A stretch of DNA of 6,559 nucleotides from JASFQI01 sp050115555 (GTDB taxonomy: Bacteria; Desulfobacterota; DSM-4660; Desulfatiglandales; HGW-15): assembly GCA_050115555.1 (NCBI GenBank), contig JASFQI010000287.1, forward strand, positions 1 to 6,559. Direction: 5' to 3'. Of the stretch, positions 1 through 6,188 are shown piece after piece. Both the position numbers and the translations under genes were made by a program. Under the pieces are notes generated by a model. The model had not been told where the DNA came from and ran no database searches. It saw only the letters and a list, made by a program, of their open reading frames with translations. Position 1 is the first letter of the stretch, and every line of letters starts with the position of its first letter.

Positions 1-2
1 GC

Positions 3-32
3 CTCGTGGAAGAGACCATTTATGGGGAATAG
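3..32 (+). CDS. Possible C-terminal end of an upstream gene (partial)
   Basis: Frame 3 is open from the window edge and reads LVEETIYGE before a TAG stop. This looks like a plausible charged C-terminal tail, and it would lie on the same strand 66 bases before the enoyl-CoA hydratase family gene, as expected for an upstream operon member. Only nine residues are visible, so neither family nor reality can be established. Frame 1 is also open, to a TAA at 76-78, but it reads as an arginine- and cysteine-rich string and looks less protein-like. Confidence 0.3.
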   Translation, partial: LVEETIYGE

Positions 33-98
33 GGCCGTAGCTCGCTGCTCGGGGTTCACGTCTCGGGGGTGCAGATAAAGAAGGCAGGAGGAGAGCGC

Positions 99-878
99 AT
101 GGCGTGGGAGACGATCGAGTACGAGGTGAAGGAGCCCGGCATCGGGGTGTTGTCGCTGAATCGACCCCGGCGGTACAACGCCGTGAGCTGGGACATGATG
201 GTGGAGCTGGAGACGTTCTGGCGGGAGAGGCTCGACGACCTGGATACGCATGTGATCGTGCTCCGAGGAAACGGGGAGCGCGGTTTCTGTGCCGGCCTCG
301 ACATGAAGGACGCCATGAAGCGCACCCCGGAGATGCAGACGGATGCCTTCTACCGGTTCCAGGCGCGGCTCGCCCGGCTCACCCTGGCCATGCGTCGAGC
401 CCCGCAGCCCATTGTGTGCGCGGTCCACGGGGCGGCTGTGGGCCTGGGCTTCAGCTTTGCCCTGGCCTCGGATATTCGCGTGCTGGCCACGGACGTGCGG
501 TTTTCCGCCGCATACATCAACATCGGCCTGGGTGGGGCGGACATGGCGTGCAGCTACTTCCTGCCGAGGGCCATTGGCGCGGGCAGGGCCTATGAGGTCA
601 TGCTTACCGGCAACTTTCTCTCGGCCGAGGAGGCCCAGGCGCTCGGCATGGCGAGCCGTGTGGTGGAGCGTGAGGCCCTTCTGGAGACGGCCATGGAGCT
701 GGCCCGTACTATGAACGAGAAGAACCCCATGGGATTGTGGCTCACCAAGGAAGCCATCAACATGAACATGGATGCAGGCGGTCTGGAGCAGGCCTTGAAT
801 CTGGAGGATCGCAATCAGACCCTGCTGGTGGCCCGGAGTATGCTGGGTCACGGAGGCAAATCCAGCCGCTACTTTTAA
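99..878 (+). CDS. Enoyl-CoA hydratase/isomerase (crotonase) family protein with altered active site
   Basis: This 259-residue protein has the normal length and fold signature of the crotonase superfamily, cytosolic enzymes acting on acyl-CoA thioesters. Visible motifs are the first oxyanion-hole segment GFCAGLDMKD (62-71), the second around GAAVGLGFSFALASD (111-125), and the C-terminal LTGNFLSAEEAQALGMASRVV stretch (169-189). By alignment from memory to rat mitochondrial enoyl-CoA hydratase, the two catalytic glutamates (Glu144 and Glu164) fall on Ser119 and Tyr139. Plain hydratase activity is therefore doubtful. An aspartate at 148 (GGADM) lies near where dienoyl-CoA isomerases carry a catalytic Asp. 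The start is the ATG at 99 because AGGAGGAG ends six bases before it; an in-frame GTG at 69 lacks such a site. trmB follows 24 bases downstream. Superfamily membership is clear, the reaction is not. Confidence 0.93.
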   Translation: MAWETIEYEVKEPGIGVLSLNRPRRYNAVSWDMMVELETFWRERLDDLDTHVIVLRGNGERGFCAGLDMKDAMKRTPEMQTDAFYRFQARLARLTLAMRRAPQPIVCAVHGAAVGLGFSFALASDIRVLATDVRFSAAYINIGLGGADMACSYFLPRAIGAGRAYEVMLTGNFLSAEEAQALGMASRVVEREALLETAMELARTMNEKNPMGLWLTKEAINMNMDAGGLEQALNLEDRNQTLLVARSMLGHGGKSSRYF

Positions 879-902
879 AGGAGTTCTGCAGGGTGCCGGG
901 TC

Positions 903-1601
903 ATGGAAACGGCTCGAAGAAAGATCCGAAGCTACACGCACCGGAACAGCGCGCTTTCCGACTCCCGGGAGCGGGCCTTTCAAGGTCTGTACGACCGCTT
1001 CGGCATGGAGTTCAAGGACGCCTTTCTAGACTGGCAGACGGTCTTCGAAAACCCGCGAAACGTCGTCGCTGACGTGGGGTCGGGCATGGGCGAGGCCACG
1101 ATCCGGTTCGCACTGGAGAACCCGAACACGAATGTTTTTGCCGTGGAGGTCTACAAGCCGGGGGTGGACCGGCTCCTCCGTGAGGTGGAGGCCTTGGGCC
1201 TGAAAAGCCTGCGCGTCTGCAGGCACGACGCGGTCGAGGTCTTCGAGCACATGATTCCGCCGGGCAGCCTGGCCGGCGTTCACCTGTTCTTTCCCGATCC
1301 CTGGCCCAAGCGAAAGCATAGAAAGCGACGCCTCGTGCAACCCGCGTTTACCCGGCTCGTCGCGTCGAGGCTTCGACCCGGTGGGTATGTCCATGCTGTG
1401 ACCGACTGGGAGGACTATGCCGTTCAGATCCTGCGGCTCTTTCACGAAACAGAGGGCTTGACAAACCCGTACAACGGCTTTGCCCCTTCCATGCCGACGC
1501 GCCCGGTCACCCGCTATGAGAAAAAAGGCCGCGCCCGGGACCGTGCGGTTCGGGAATGCCTTTTCGTGCGACCCGAGGCCCCCGGCGAGACCCTTCCCTG
1601 A
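903..1601 (+). CDS. trmB: tRNA (guanine-N7-)-methyltransferase TrmB
   Basis: TrmB methylates G46 in the variable loop of tRNAs to m7G, using S-adenosylmethionine. The 232-residue protein has the SAM-binding motif VADVGSGMGEATIRF (55-69), the family segment AVEVYKPGV (80-88) with the acidic ribose-binding Glu82, and HDAVEVF (108-114). It also has the diagnostic FFPDPWPKRKHRKRRLVQP (129-147), HAVTDWEDYA (164-173) and the C-terminal TRYEKKGRARDRAV (203-216), matching the T-x-x-E element that binds substrate. In E. coli TrmB the first motif carries Glu where Asp57 sits here, a mild change. No other in-frame start exists between the previous stop and the ATG. The nearby ribosome site is only a modest AGGG at 890-893, while AAAGGAG at 877-883 lies too far upstream. 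The short gap suggests co-transcription with the crotonase gene, though TrmB is a housekeeping enzyme with no obvious functional tie to it. Confidence 0.96.
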   Translation: METARRKIRSYTHRNSALSDSRERAFQGLYDRFGMEFKDAFLDWQTVFENPRNVVADVGSGMGEATIRFALENPNTNVFAVEVYKPGVDRLLREVEALGLKSLRVCRHDAVEVFEHMIPPGSLAGVHLFFPDPWPKRKHRKRRLVQPAFTRLVASRLRPGGYVHAVTDWEDYAVQILRLFHETEGLTNPYNGFAPSMPTRPVTRYEKKGRARDRAVRECLFVRPEAPGETLP

Positions 1602-1632
1602 TAAAGCCCCTCGCTCGACTGTTCTTTTTTTT
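1585..1632 (+). terminator. Weak candidate terminator after trmB
   Basis: A T8 tract at 1625-1632 follows the trmB stop. The only upstream pairing I find is GCGAG (1585-1589) with CTCGC (1610-1614), which encloses a 20-base loop and ends 10 bases before the T tract. That is not a textbook intrinsic terminator. It is listed because the T8 run is unusual in this GC-rich sequence and sits where a transcript end would be expected. Confidence 0.25.
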
Positions 1633-1770
1633 AGTCCTACCCGAAAGAAGGCCTCGGTGGAAGCACCTCGGGATCCCTTGTCCCGCGGGTGTTTTCGTCG
1701 TTCCTTGTTTTCCCCTGTCGGTCACATCGGTTTTGTCGTAAAATAATGAATATGGATTGAGGGGAGCGTC
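1633..1770 (+). promoter_or_regulatory. Intergenic region with weak promoter candidate and strong ribosome binding site
   Basis: This holds no gene. CGGGA/TCCCG pair around a 7-base loop at roughly 1669-1685, and T-rich sequence follows. An AT-rich stretch (about 1731-1757) contains TAAAAT at 1739-1744 as a possible -10 box. The best -35 at suitable spacing is only CTGTCG (1715-1720, 18-base spacer), so the promoter call is weak. GAGGGGAG at about 1759-1766 is a good ribosome binding site for the ATG at 1771. Confidence 0.3.
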
Positions 1771-2883
1771 ATGAGCATCGATGTGGATCATGTGGCCGGT
1801 CAGGTGCTGGAGAACTGCGCTATTTCGGATGCGCAGCACGCCGGTGCCTTCTCGATCTGCGGTCTGGCCCTTCGCCTTCGGAACCTCTTCAAGTGGGAAC
1901 GGGGCCTGGATCCCTGGGTGGAGCGCGGAAGCGAGGAGGTGCTGGACTGGATCGGGCACCAGGAGGAGCGATGGGAGGAGGTGGCCGAACGGGAGTTCAC
2001 AGGGATCACCCTGTCAGGGCGGACCCTTGATCCATTTGACGTGGAAGGAATCAACGCCCTGCTGGAACCCTTGGGCTTCCTGTACGGCGCCGGATACGCC
2101 CGGGAGCTGAAGCCCGTGTTTTTCCTTGCGGCCATCGAGGAGCGGCGTCGCTTGAACGGCCACCGCGTGTATATCCTGGGCCGGGAGCTGGCAAGAGACC
2201 TCCTGACCATTCCTGCGTTCACCCAGGAAGGGGTCATTGTGGTTCGGAAGGACGCGGCCCGTTCGTATCTCTGGGACGGAATCCTGTACCTGGGAAAATC
2301 GGGCCGCCCGGCGCTTCGGTTCGCCCTGGAGCAATACGGGCTCACGGCTGGGGACCCTGCGGAGATCCACGGGCACCTGGACCGGATCCTGGCAGATGAG
2401 GTGGATATTTACATCCACCACGAGCTGGGGGAGGCCCGGGAAGACGGAATGGACCGCCAGACCTGGAAGGAGCTGGTGGCCGCATTCCCACAGAGCCCCA
2501 CCGAGCTTCTGGCCCGGGCCGTCAAGGACCTGCTTGCGGACACGAACCCCTGCGGCACCCTTGCCTACATTGTGGAGGAGCGTCGAAGGGCCTCCCTGGG
2601 CTTTTTCACGGCCTTTCTGGACGGCCTTCGGCGCGAGCTCTTTCCGGAAATGCGGCAGGCCTTTTCCGCGTTCTCGAAGGAGGGGGACTGGGGAGCCATT
2701 GAACGAGCAAGACAGGACGGCTTTCAAAGCGCTCTGCGCTATGCCGACATCCTGGCCTCAGCGTTTCAAACGGGCCGGGATCAGGGAGAACTGGACCGGG
2801 CCGAAGCCGAGATCGAGCAGCGGCTCCTGAAACCCCTGGGGATATCGCGGGACCAGCTGGCGGGTGAAGAGAGCGAGGTCTGA
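1771..2883 (+). CDS. Conserved-looking hypothetical protein, 370 residues
   Basis: I cannot assign a function. The protein is soluble-looking and mostly helical, with no signal peptide or membrane segment. Visible features are an N-terminal block CGLALRLRNLFKWERGLDPW (30-49) followed by an acidic Trp/Glu-rich helix (54-75). The central region has VIVVRKDAARSYLWDGILYL (155-174), and D-E-V-D-I-Y-I-H-H-E-L-G-E lies at 209-221. A C-terminal charged helical region (265-350) includes VEERRRASLGFFTAFLDGLR. HHELGE at 216-221 superficially recalls a metal-binding HExxH motif but lacks the second histidine. From memory it resembles deltaproteobacterial hypothetical proteins named after Sfum_1244 of Syntrophobacter, which I cannot verify. 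The start is supported by AGGGGAG about five bases upstream. The stop lies 23 bases before a SAM methyltransferase gene, so the two probably share a transcript. Confidence 0.88.
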   Translation: MSIDVDHVAGQVLENCAISDAQHAGAFSICGLALRLRNLFKWERGLDPWVERGSEEVLDWIGHQEERWEEVAEREFTGITLSGRTLDPFDVEGINALLEPLGFLYGAGYARELKPVFFLAAIEERRRLNGHRVYILGRELARDLLTIPAFTQEGVIVVRKDAARSYLWDGILYLGKSGRPALRFALEQYGLTAGDPAEIHGHLDRILADEVDIYIHHELGEAREDGMDRQTWKELVAAFPQSPTELLARAVKDLLADTNPCGTLAYIVEERRRASLGFFTAFLDGLRRELFPEMRQAFSAFSKEGDWGAIERARQDGFQSALRYADILASAFQTGRDQGELDRAEAEIEQRLLKPLGISRDQLAGEESEV

Positions 2884-2906
2884 GGAAGGAGTCAGAGACC
2901 CGAATC

Positions 2907-3575
2907 ATGGAGGAGGATCAGGCCGGCGTCACCCTGGAGGTGATGGAACGCTATGTGGACCTGGACGGTCGGGACATCCTGGAGGTGGGCTGTGGCGACG
3001 GCCGGATCACAGCGCCCCTGACGGAAAGGGCGGGACGCGTGGTGGCCGTGGACCCGGATGCCGCTTCCGTGCTTCAGGCGCGCATTCAGGCACCGAAAGC
3101 AGAAATGGCCGTGGGATCGGGCGAGGATTTGGGGTTTTCCCAATGCTCCTTCGATGTCGTGGTGTTCACCCTCTCCCTGCACCACCACCAGGATGGACAC
3201 CGGGCCTTGGAGGAGGGGTTCCGTGTGCTTCGCCCCGGGGGCCGCGCGATAGTGCTCGAGCCCGAGGAGGACGGCGAGGTGCAGCGCGTCTGCGAGGTTC
3301 TTCTTGACGAGAGGCGGGCCCTGGGGCGAGCCCGGCAGGCCATACGGGAGAGTCCTTTTCAATGCACCGCCCGCGAACGCTTCGAGACCCTGTGGGAGTT
3401 CGAGGACTCGGATGAGTTTCGGGTCTGGCTTTTTTCCTACTACGGCGTGCCGTACGATGCCGCTGTAGCGGACAGGGCGAACCACATCCTGGAGGGCTTT
3501 GGCCGGGATCTCTCCGCCCGGCCCTTTGTGCTCTCGGATCGCCTTCGAATCGACGTCCTTCAAAAGGGGCCCTGA
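2907..3575 (+). CDS. Class I SAM-dependent methyltransferase (Methyltransf_11 type)
   Basis: The 222-residue protein carries the Rossmann-fold methyltransferase motifs in order. These are motif I ILEVGCGDGRI (24-34), the acidic end of strand 2 in VVAVDPD (45-51), and SGEDLGF (71-77) near the adenine site. FDVVVFTLSLHHH (82-94) and the post-motif FRVLRPGGRAIVLEP (105-119) follow. This arrangement is typical of small-molecule methyltransferases related to UbiE, but the C-terminal third (120-222) is not distinctive and the substrate is unknown. No alternative start lies between the previous stop and the ATG at 2907. The best ribosome site, GGAAGGAG at 2884-2891, lies 15 bases upstream, longer than usual. 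The next in-frame ATG (2943) has GGAGG almost touching it and would trim 12 residues. Tight spacing to the hypothetical gene upstream suggests a shared role. Confidence 0.93.
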   Translation: MEEDQAGVTLEVMERYVDLDGRDILEVGCGDGRITAPLTERAGRVVAVDPDAASVLQARIQAPKAEMAVGSGEDLGFSQCSFDVVVFTLSLHHHQDGHRALEEGFRVLRPGGRAIVLEPEEDGEVQRVCEVLLDERRALGRARQAIRESPFQCTARERFETLWEFEDSDEFRVWLFSYYGVPYDAAVADRANHILEGFGRDLSARPFVLSDRLRIDVLQKGP

Positions 3576-3641
3576 TTCCTTGAGCCCGGCTTCCAGGCCG
3601 CTATCGGTAGATCGTCTTTCCCCCTGGACAGGAAGACCCTC

Positions 3642-4169
3642 ATGATGCACCTCCCGGATACTCTTTGGACCGTGGGGCACTCCACGAGGACCCTGGAGGC
3701 CTTTCTCGAGGTGCTTCGGGCGTGGGACATCGGTCGAGTGGCGGATGTGCGGCGGTATCCCAGCTCCCGCCGGCATCCGCAGTTCAACCGTGGCCCCCTG
3801 GAAGCGGCCCTCGGAGAGGCCGGGATCGAGTATCTCCCATTCTCCGATCTGGGGGGCATGCGAAAGCCTCACTCGAACTCCCGCAACACGGCCTGGACGA
3901 ACGATGGGTTCCGCGGGTATGCCGACTACATGGAAACAGTGCCTTTTCGGCAGGCGCTGAAACAGCTCCTGGCTCACGCGGTGGTGTATCCAACGGCCGT
4001 TCTTTGCGCCGAGGCCCTGTGGTGGCGATGTCACCGCGCCTTGATCGCGGACCTTCTCAAGGTCATGGGCGTAAGGGTCGTCCATATCCTGGACGAAAAG
4101 CGCACCGAAGAGCACCCGTTCACGAAGGCCGCGCGCATTCGAGAGGGGAAGCTCTCCTATATGGAATGA
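3642..4169 (+). CDS. DUF488 family protein
   Basis: A 175-residue protein of normal length for the DUF488 family, whose biochemical role I do not know to be established. Hallmarks are the N-terminal TVGHSTRTLEAFLEVL (10-25), VADVRRYPSSRRHPQFNR (33-50), LGGMRKP (70-76), GFRGYADYM (89-97) and the family signature CAEALWWRCHRALIADLL (122-139) with two cysteines around the CHR element. The histidine, the two arginine-rich motifs and the cysteines suggest an enzyme or nucleotide/nucleic-acid binding protein, but that is inference. AGGAAG at 3630-3635 lies six bases before the ATG. A second ATG follows directly, so the exact first residue is uncertain by one. It lies 66 bases after the methyltransferase and ends 20 bases from the convergent peptidase gene. 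Confidence 0.93.
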   Translation: MMHLPDTLWTVGHSTRTLEAFLEVLRAWDIGRVADVRRYPSSRRHPQFNRGPLEAALGEAGIEYLPFSDLGGMRKPHSNSRNTAWTNDGFRGYADYMETVPFRQALKQLLAHAVVYPTAVLCAEALWWRCHRALIADLLKVMGVRVVHILDEKRTEEHPFTKAARIREGKLSYME

Positions 4170-4189
4170 TTGACTCCTCTTAAAACGCC

Positions 4190-5386
4190 TCAGACTTCCT
4201 CCACCTTCAGGACGTCCTGCCTGGTGATAGAGATGCGCTCCACGCCGTCTTGCGTCACGAGGTAGTTGTCCTCCAGTCCCACCACACCCAGCTCCGGCAG
4301 GACGAACTTGGGCTCCAGGGCCAGGACCATGTTCGGTTCCAGAGGCTGCGTAAACCCGTCGGCGAGCACCGGGATCTCATCGATTTCCAGGCCGATACCG
4401 TGTCCCACGAAGCGAACCTGGTTGGGGCCGTACCCCATGAAGTTCGCTCCGAGCCCCGCCTGCTCCGCTTCCTCCACTGCGGCCCGGAACACGGCCTCGC
4501 AGGACACGCCCGGTCGGGCGAGGTCCTCGAAGCGATCGTGGATCCGCAGGGAGCAGTCGTAGGCTTTCTGGAGGGGGTCGGGAAGGGACCCGATGACGTA
4601 GGTCCGGGACTGATCCCCCAGGTATCCGTTGATGCCCACGCTGAAGTCCACCAGAATGGGCTCGTTCCGCTGGATTTTTCGAAGGCTCGCGCCCTGGGGA
4701 ACGGCCACGCACGTGCCCGCCCCGCCATGGGCGCTGTTCAGGTAGGAGGCGGCCGTGCCGCTTTCTCCGCTCAGCACGTGGGCATAGGTCATTTCCTGGT
4801 TCCAGCCCCGCATGCGCACGACGCCCTGGTGCCCGCCCAGTCGCGCAAGCATGGCCAGGCGCGCATCCACTTCGAGCTCGGTCATGCCTTCTCGAATGAA
4901 CCGCGTGAGGTCCATGAACGCATCGTTCTCGACCTCAAGGGCGCGCCGAATCTGCGTCACCTCGTAGTCCGACTTGATCATGCGCTGGGCTCGAATCCCG
5001 CTCGAGACGTCCTCCCAGCGGCAGTCCGGGAAGGTCTTCTGAAGCCAGAAAAGGAGGCTGGCCGGCAGGACGTCCATCTCCAGGCCAACGGTCCCTTCAA
5101 GGGAAAGACCCGCCTCGGACAGGGCGGAGGGCAGGGCCCTTCGTCCCGGAATGGGCACCACCCTGCTCAGGGAGGACTCCTTCCGGGCTCTTTCCTGGGA
5201 TTTGACGACCATCAACAGGGGCTCGTCCTGGACAGGGATGAAGAGGAACGAGTTCTGAAGGGTCCCTGAAAAGTAGTACACCCCCACGTTGTGCAGAATG
5301 AGCGCCCCGGTCAGACCCTGGCGGCCCAGGGTTTCCTGAAAGCGCGTCACGCGGGCGTCGAGTTCATCGCGTAAAACCGTTTCCAT
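4190..5386 (-). CDS. M24 family metallopeptidase (Xaa-Pro aminopeptidase/dipeptidase type)
   Basis: A 398-residue cytosolic peptidase predicted to cleave peptides next to proline with two metal ions. Residues 1 to about 130 form the creatinase-type N-terminal domain (ALILHNVGVYYFSGTLQNSFLFIP, 28-51). The pita-bread catalytic domain follows, with all five expected metal ligands visible: Asp247 (ILVDFS), Asp258 (GYLGDQSRT), His329 (VGHGIGLEIDE), Glu358 (ALEPKF) and Glu372 (GLEDNYLVT). Aminopeptidase P versus prolidase cannot be decided from sequence alone. The frame stays open for 70 further codons upstream, to 5596. I chose the internal ATG because AAAGGAT lies about 10 bases before it, the N-terminal domain begins there, and the extension would cross a strong hairpin and the end of the DUF3617 gene. 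It is the second gene of a minus-strand pair and converges with the DUF488 gene. Confidence 0.93.
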   Translation of the reverse strand: METVLRDELDARVTRFQETLGRQGLTGALILHNVGVYYFSGTLQNSFLFIPVQDEPLLMVVKSQERARKESSLSRVVPIPGRRALPSALSEAGLSLEGTVGLEMDVLPASLLFWLQKTFPDCRWEDVSSGIRAQRMIKSDYEVTQIRRALEVENDAFMDLTRFIREGMTELEVDARLAMLARLGGHQGVVRMRGWNQEMTYAHVLSGESGTAASYLNSAHGGAGTCVAVPQGASLRKIQRNEPILVDFSVGINGYLGDQSRTYVIGSLPDPLQKAYDCSLRIHDRFEDLARPGVSCEAVFRAAVEEAEQAGLGANFMGYGPNQVRFVGHGIGLEIDEIPVLADGFTQPLEPNMVLALEPKFVLPELGVVGLEDNYLVTQDGVERISITRQDVLKVEEV

Positions 5387-5444
5387 TTCGTGGAGATCCT
5401 TTCCGTGGTCATGGAAGACTTCGAAACCCGCTCGAGAATGACGA

Positions 5445-5475
5445 AGGGGCCCGGCGTCGAACCGCCGGTGCCCCT
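5445..5475 (-). repeat. Strong GC-rich inverted repeat (hairpin) upstream of the M24 peptidase
   Basis: AGGGGCCCGGCG (5445-5456) pairs with CGCCGGTGCCCCT (5463-5475): 12 base pairs with one bulged T at 5469 and a six-base loop TCGAAC. Outside it, AAACCC (5424-5429) is complementary to GGGTTT (5495-5500) and could close a larger fold. There is no T tract on either side, so it is not a standard intrinsic terminator. It sits in the 200-base gap between the DUF3617 gene and the peptidase gene, about 60 bases before the peptidase start. It could be an RNA processing, stability or attenuation element. Confidence 0.7.
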
Positions 5476-5586
5476 CACGTAGTCCCGGAAGAAAGGGTTT
5501 TGAATCTCTCCGCAGCAAGCTCGAGGAATGCGCGAGCGAAGCATTTTCAAAGGAAAAACAAAAGGGCTCTCGGCCAGGAACGCTCT

Positions 5587-6003
5587 CTATTGACACTCCC
5601 CGATACGGCGACCGGTCATTTGGGTTTGCATGCTCATGCCGGCGTCGATGATGTTGATCGTGGACGATCCTTCAAAGCGATCGCCGTGATACGTAATGCT
5701 CCCCTCTCCCTCGACGGTTCCGCCTTCACCGGTGCAGCGCATGCGCCAGGTCACAGTGTCGCCCGAGACCTTCACGTCCGTGATCTCACAATCCTGTTGC
5801 TGACCCGGTTGGGAGCTGGGGCGGGGGACCAGGTCGTCGTTGGTGATGCACTGGGTTACGGTGCTCGGCGGCATGTTCATTCCCTGCATGTGGGTCTCCG
5901 AGGTGATTTCCCAAAGCCCCGGCTCCATGTTCGGCGTGCCTCCGGCGTGAGCCATGAACGGGATCGCCAGTAAAAGCAGGAACAACATCAGACCTTTTTT
6001 CAT
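5587..6003 (-). CDS. Exported DUF3617 family protein
   Basis: A 138-residue protein with a Sec signal peptide: MKK, a hydrophobic core of GLMLFLLLLAIPFM, then AHA with likely cleavage near residue 20. It is therefore probably periplasmic. The mature part matches the DUF3617 pattern: PGLWEIT (28-34), QCIT (51-54), QDCEI (70-74), WRMRCTGEG (86-94), YHGDRFEG (105-112) and a closing GRRIGEC (131-137). Four cysteines (52, 72, 90, 137) probably form disulfides. The family has no established function that I know of. GGAGGA (complement of 6013-6018) serves two close ATGs. I chose 6003 because its spacing of about nine bases is better and it begins with a typical signal peptide; the ATG at 6009 would add Met-Ile. 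The frame is open further upstream to 6204, but that region lies within the predicted leader and looks non-coding. Confidence 0.9.
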   Translation of the reverse strand: MKKGLMLFLLLLAIPFMAHAGGTPNMEPGLWEITSETHMQGMNMPPSTVTQCITNDDLVPRPSSQPGQQQDCEITDVKVSGDTVTWRMRCTGEGGTVEGEGSITYHGDRFEGSSTINIIDAGMSMQTQMTGRRIGECQ

Positions 6004-6021
6004 GATCATTCGTCCTCCGTT

Positions 6022-6039
6022 TTCAAACGCTGGTTTGAA
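6022..6039. promoter_or_regulatory. Palindrome TTCAAAC-N4-GTTTGAA, possible operator
   Basis: A perfect inverted repeat of seven bases per arm with a GCTG spacer lies four bases upstream of the DUF3617 Shine-Dalgarno sequence. The core CAAAC-N4-GTTTG fits the (G/C)AAAC-N2-4-GTTT(G/C) pattern described for the TetR-family regulator PsrA of Pseudomonas. It lies far downstream of the predicted promoter, so it would act as a roadblock operator or as an RNA hairpin near the ribosome site. The pattern is visible in the sequence; the regulator is inference. Confidence 0.45.
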
Positions 6040-6060
6040 GTGATTTCTCATCGGAAAGGA

Positions 6061-6072
6061 CACCCGAGGGTG
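6061..6072. repeat. Small inverted repeat CACCCGAGGGTG in the DUF3617 leader
   Basis: CACCC and GGGTG flank a two-base centre. The centre is too tight for a stable RNA loop at full pairing, so if functional it would more likely be a DNA protein-binding site. A repeat this short may be chance in GC-rich sequence. Confidence 0.3.
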
Positions 6073-6188
6073 CACACCATGCGAGATGCCCCGGTTGCAG
6101 TAGGACCCACGCCCCGAGTCACGATCCGTTGAAAAGGGGCGGCCCTCTGCTTCGGGTTTGACGAAGATCCATCCTTCAGACGATTGAA

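Noticed and set aside
69..98. GTG at 69 as an earlier start for the crotonase-family gene
   Set aside because: The ATG at 99 has an excellent Shine-Dalgarno sequence at proper spacing, and the crotonase fold begins just after it.
1746..1760. Four-codon leader frame (Met-Asn-Met-Asp-stop) ahead of the hypothetical gene
   Set aside because: It has no ribosome site of its own and a run this short is expected by chance.
2014..2727. 237-codon open frame on the minus strand inside the hypothetical gene
   Set aside because: The plus-strand frame is longer, has a strong ribosome binding site and gives a more natural amino-acid composition; the minus frame looks like a shadow.
2892..4115. 407-codon open frame on the minus strand opposite the methyltransferase and DUF488 genes
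   Set aside because: It overlaps two genes with clear family motifs on the plus strand, and its translation shows no recognisable domain. Long antisense frames are common in GC-rich sequence.
4141..4156. Hairpin GAGAG-N6-CTCTC between the convergent DUF488 and peptidase genes
   Set aside because: It lies within the DUF488 coding sequence, is short, and has no T tract on either strand, so it cannot be called a terminator.
4250..5269. 339-codon open frame on the plus strand inside the peptidase gene
   Set aside because: It is antisense to an M24 peptidase with every metal ligand in place. The translated product is rich in H, G and R and matches nothing I recognise.
5445..5475. T-arm of a tRNA (GGTTCGAC in a GC-rich stem on the minus strand)
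   Set aside because: The loop has six bases when the stem is fully paired, and no acceptor, D or anticodon arms can be arranged around it.
5347..5550. Small minus-strand frame (67 codons, beginning at a TTG) between DUF3617 and the peptidase
   Set aside because: No ribosome binding site precedes it and it runs into the peptidase coding region. Part of it (GEIQNPFFRDYVRG) looks mildly protein-like, but not enough to call a gene.
5550..5586. Intrinsic terminator after the DUF3617 gene
   Set aside because: The minus strand has a T-rich tract (CCCTTTTGTTTTTCC), but the preceding sequence has GAGAGC as a direct repeat rather than an inverted one, and only a three-base stem forms.
5387..5596. 70-residue N-terminal extension of the M24 peptidase
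   Set aside because: The extension would overlap the end of the DUF3617 gene, cross the strong hairpin, and is unlike the family N-terminus; the internal ATG has a suitable ribosome site.
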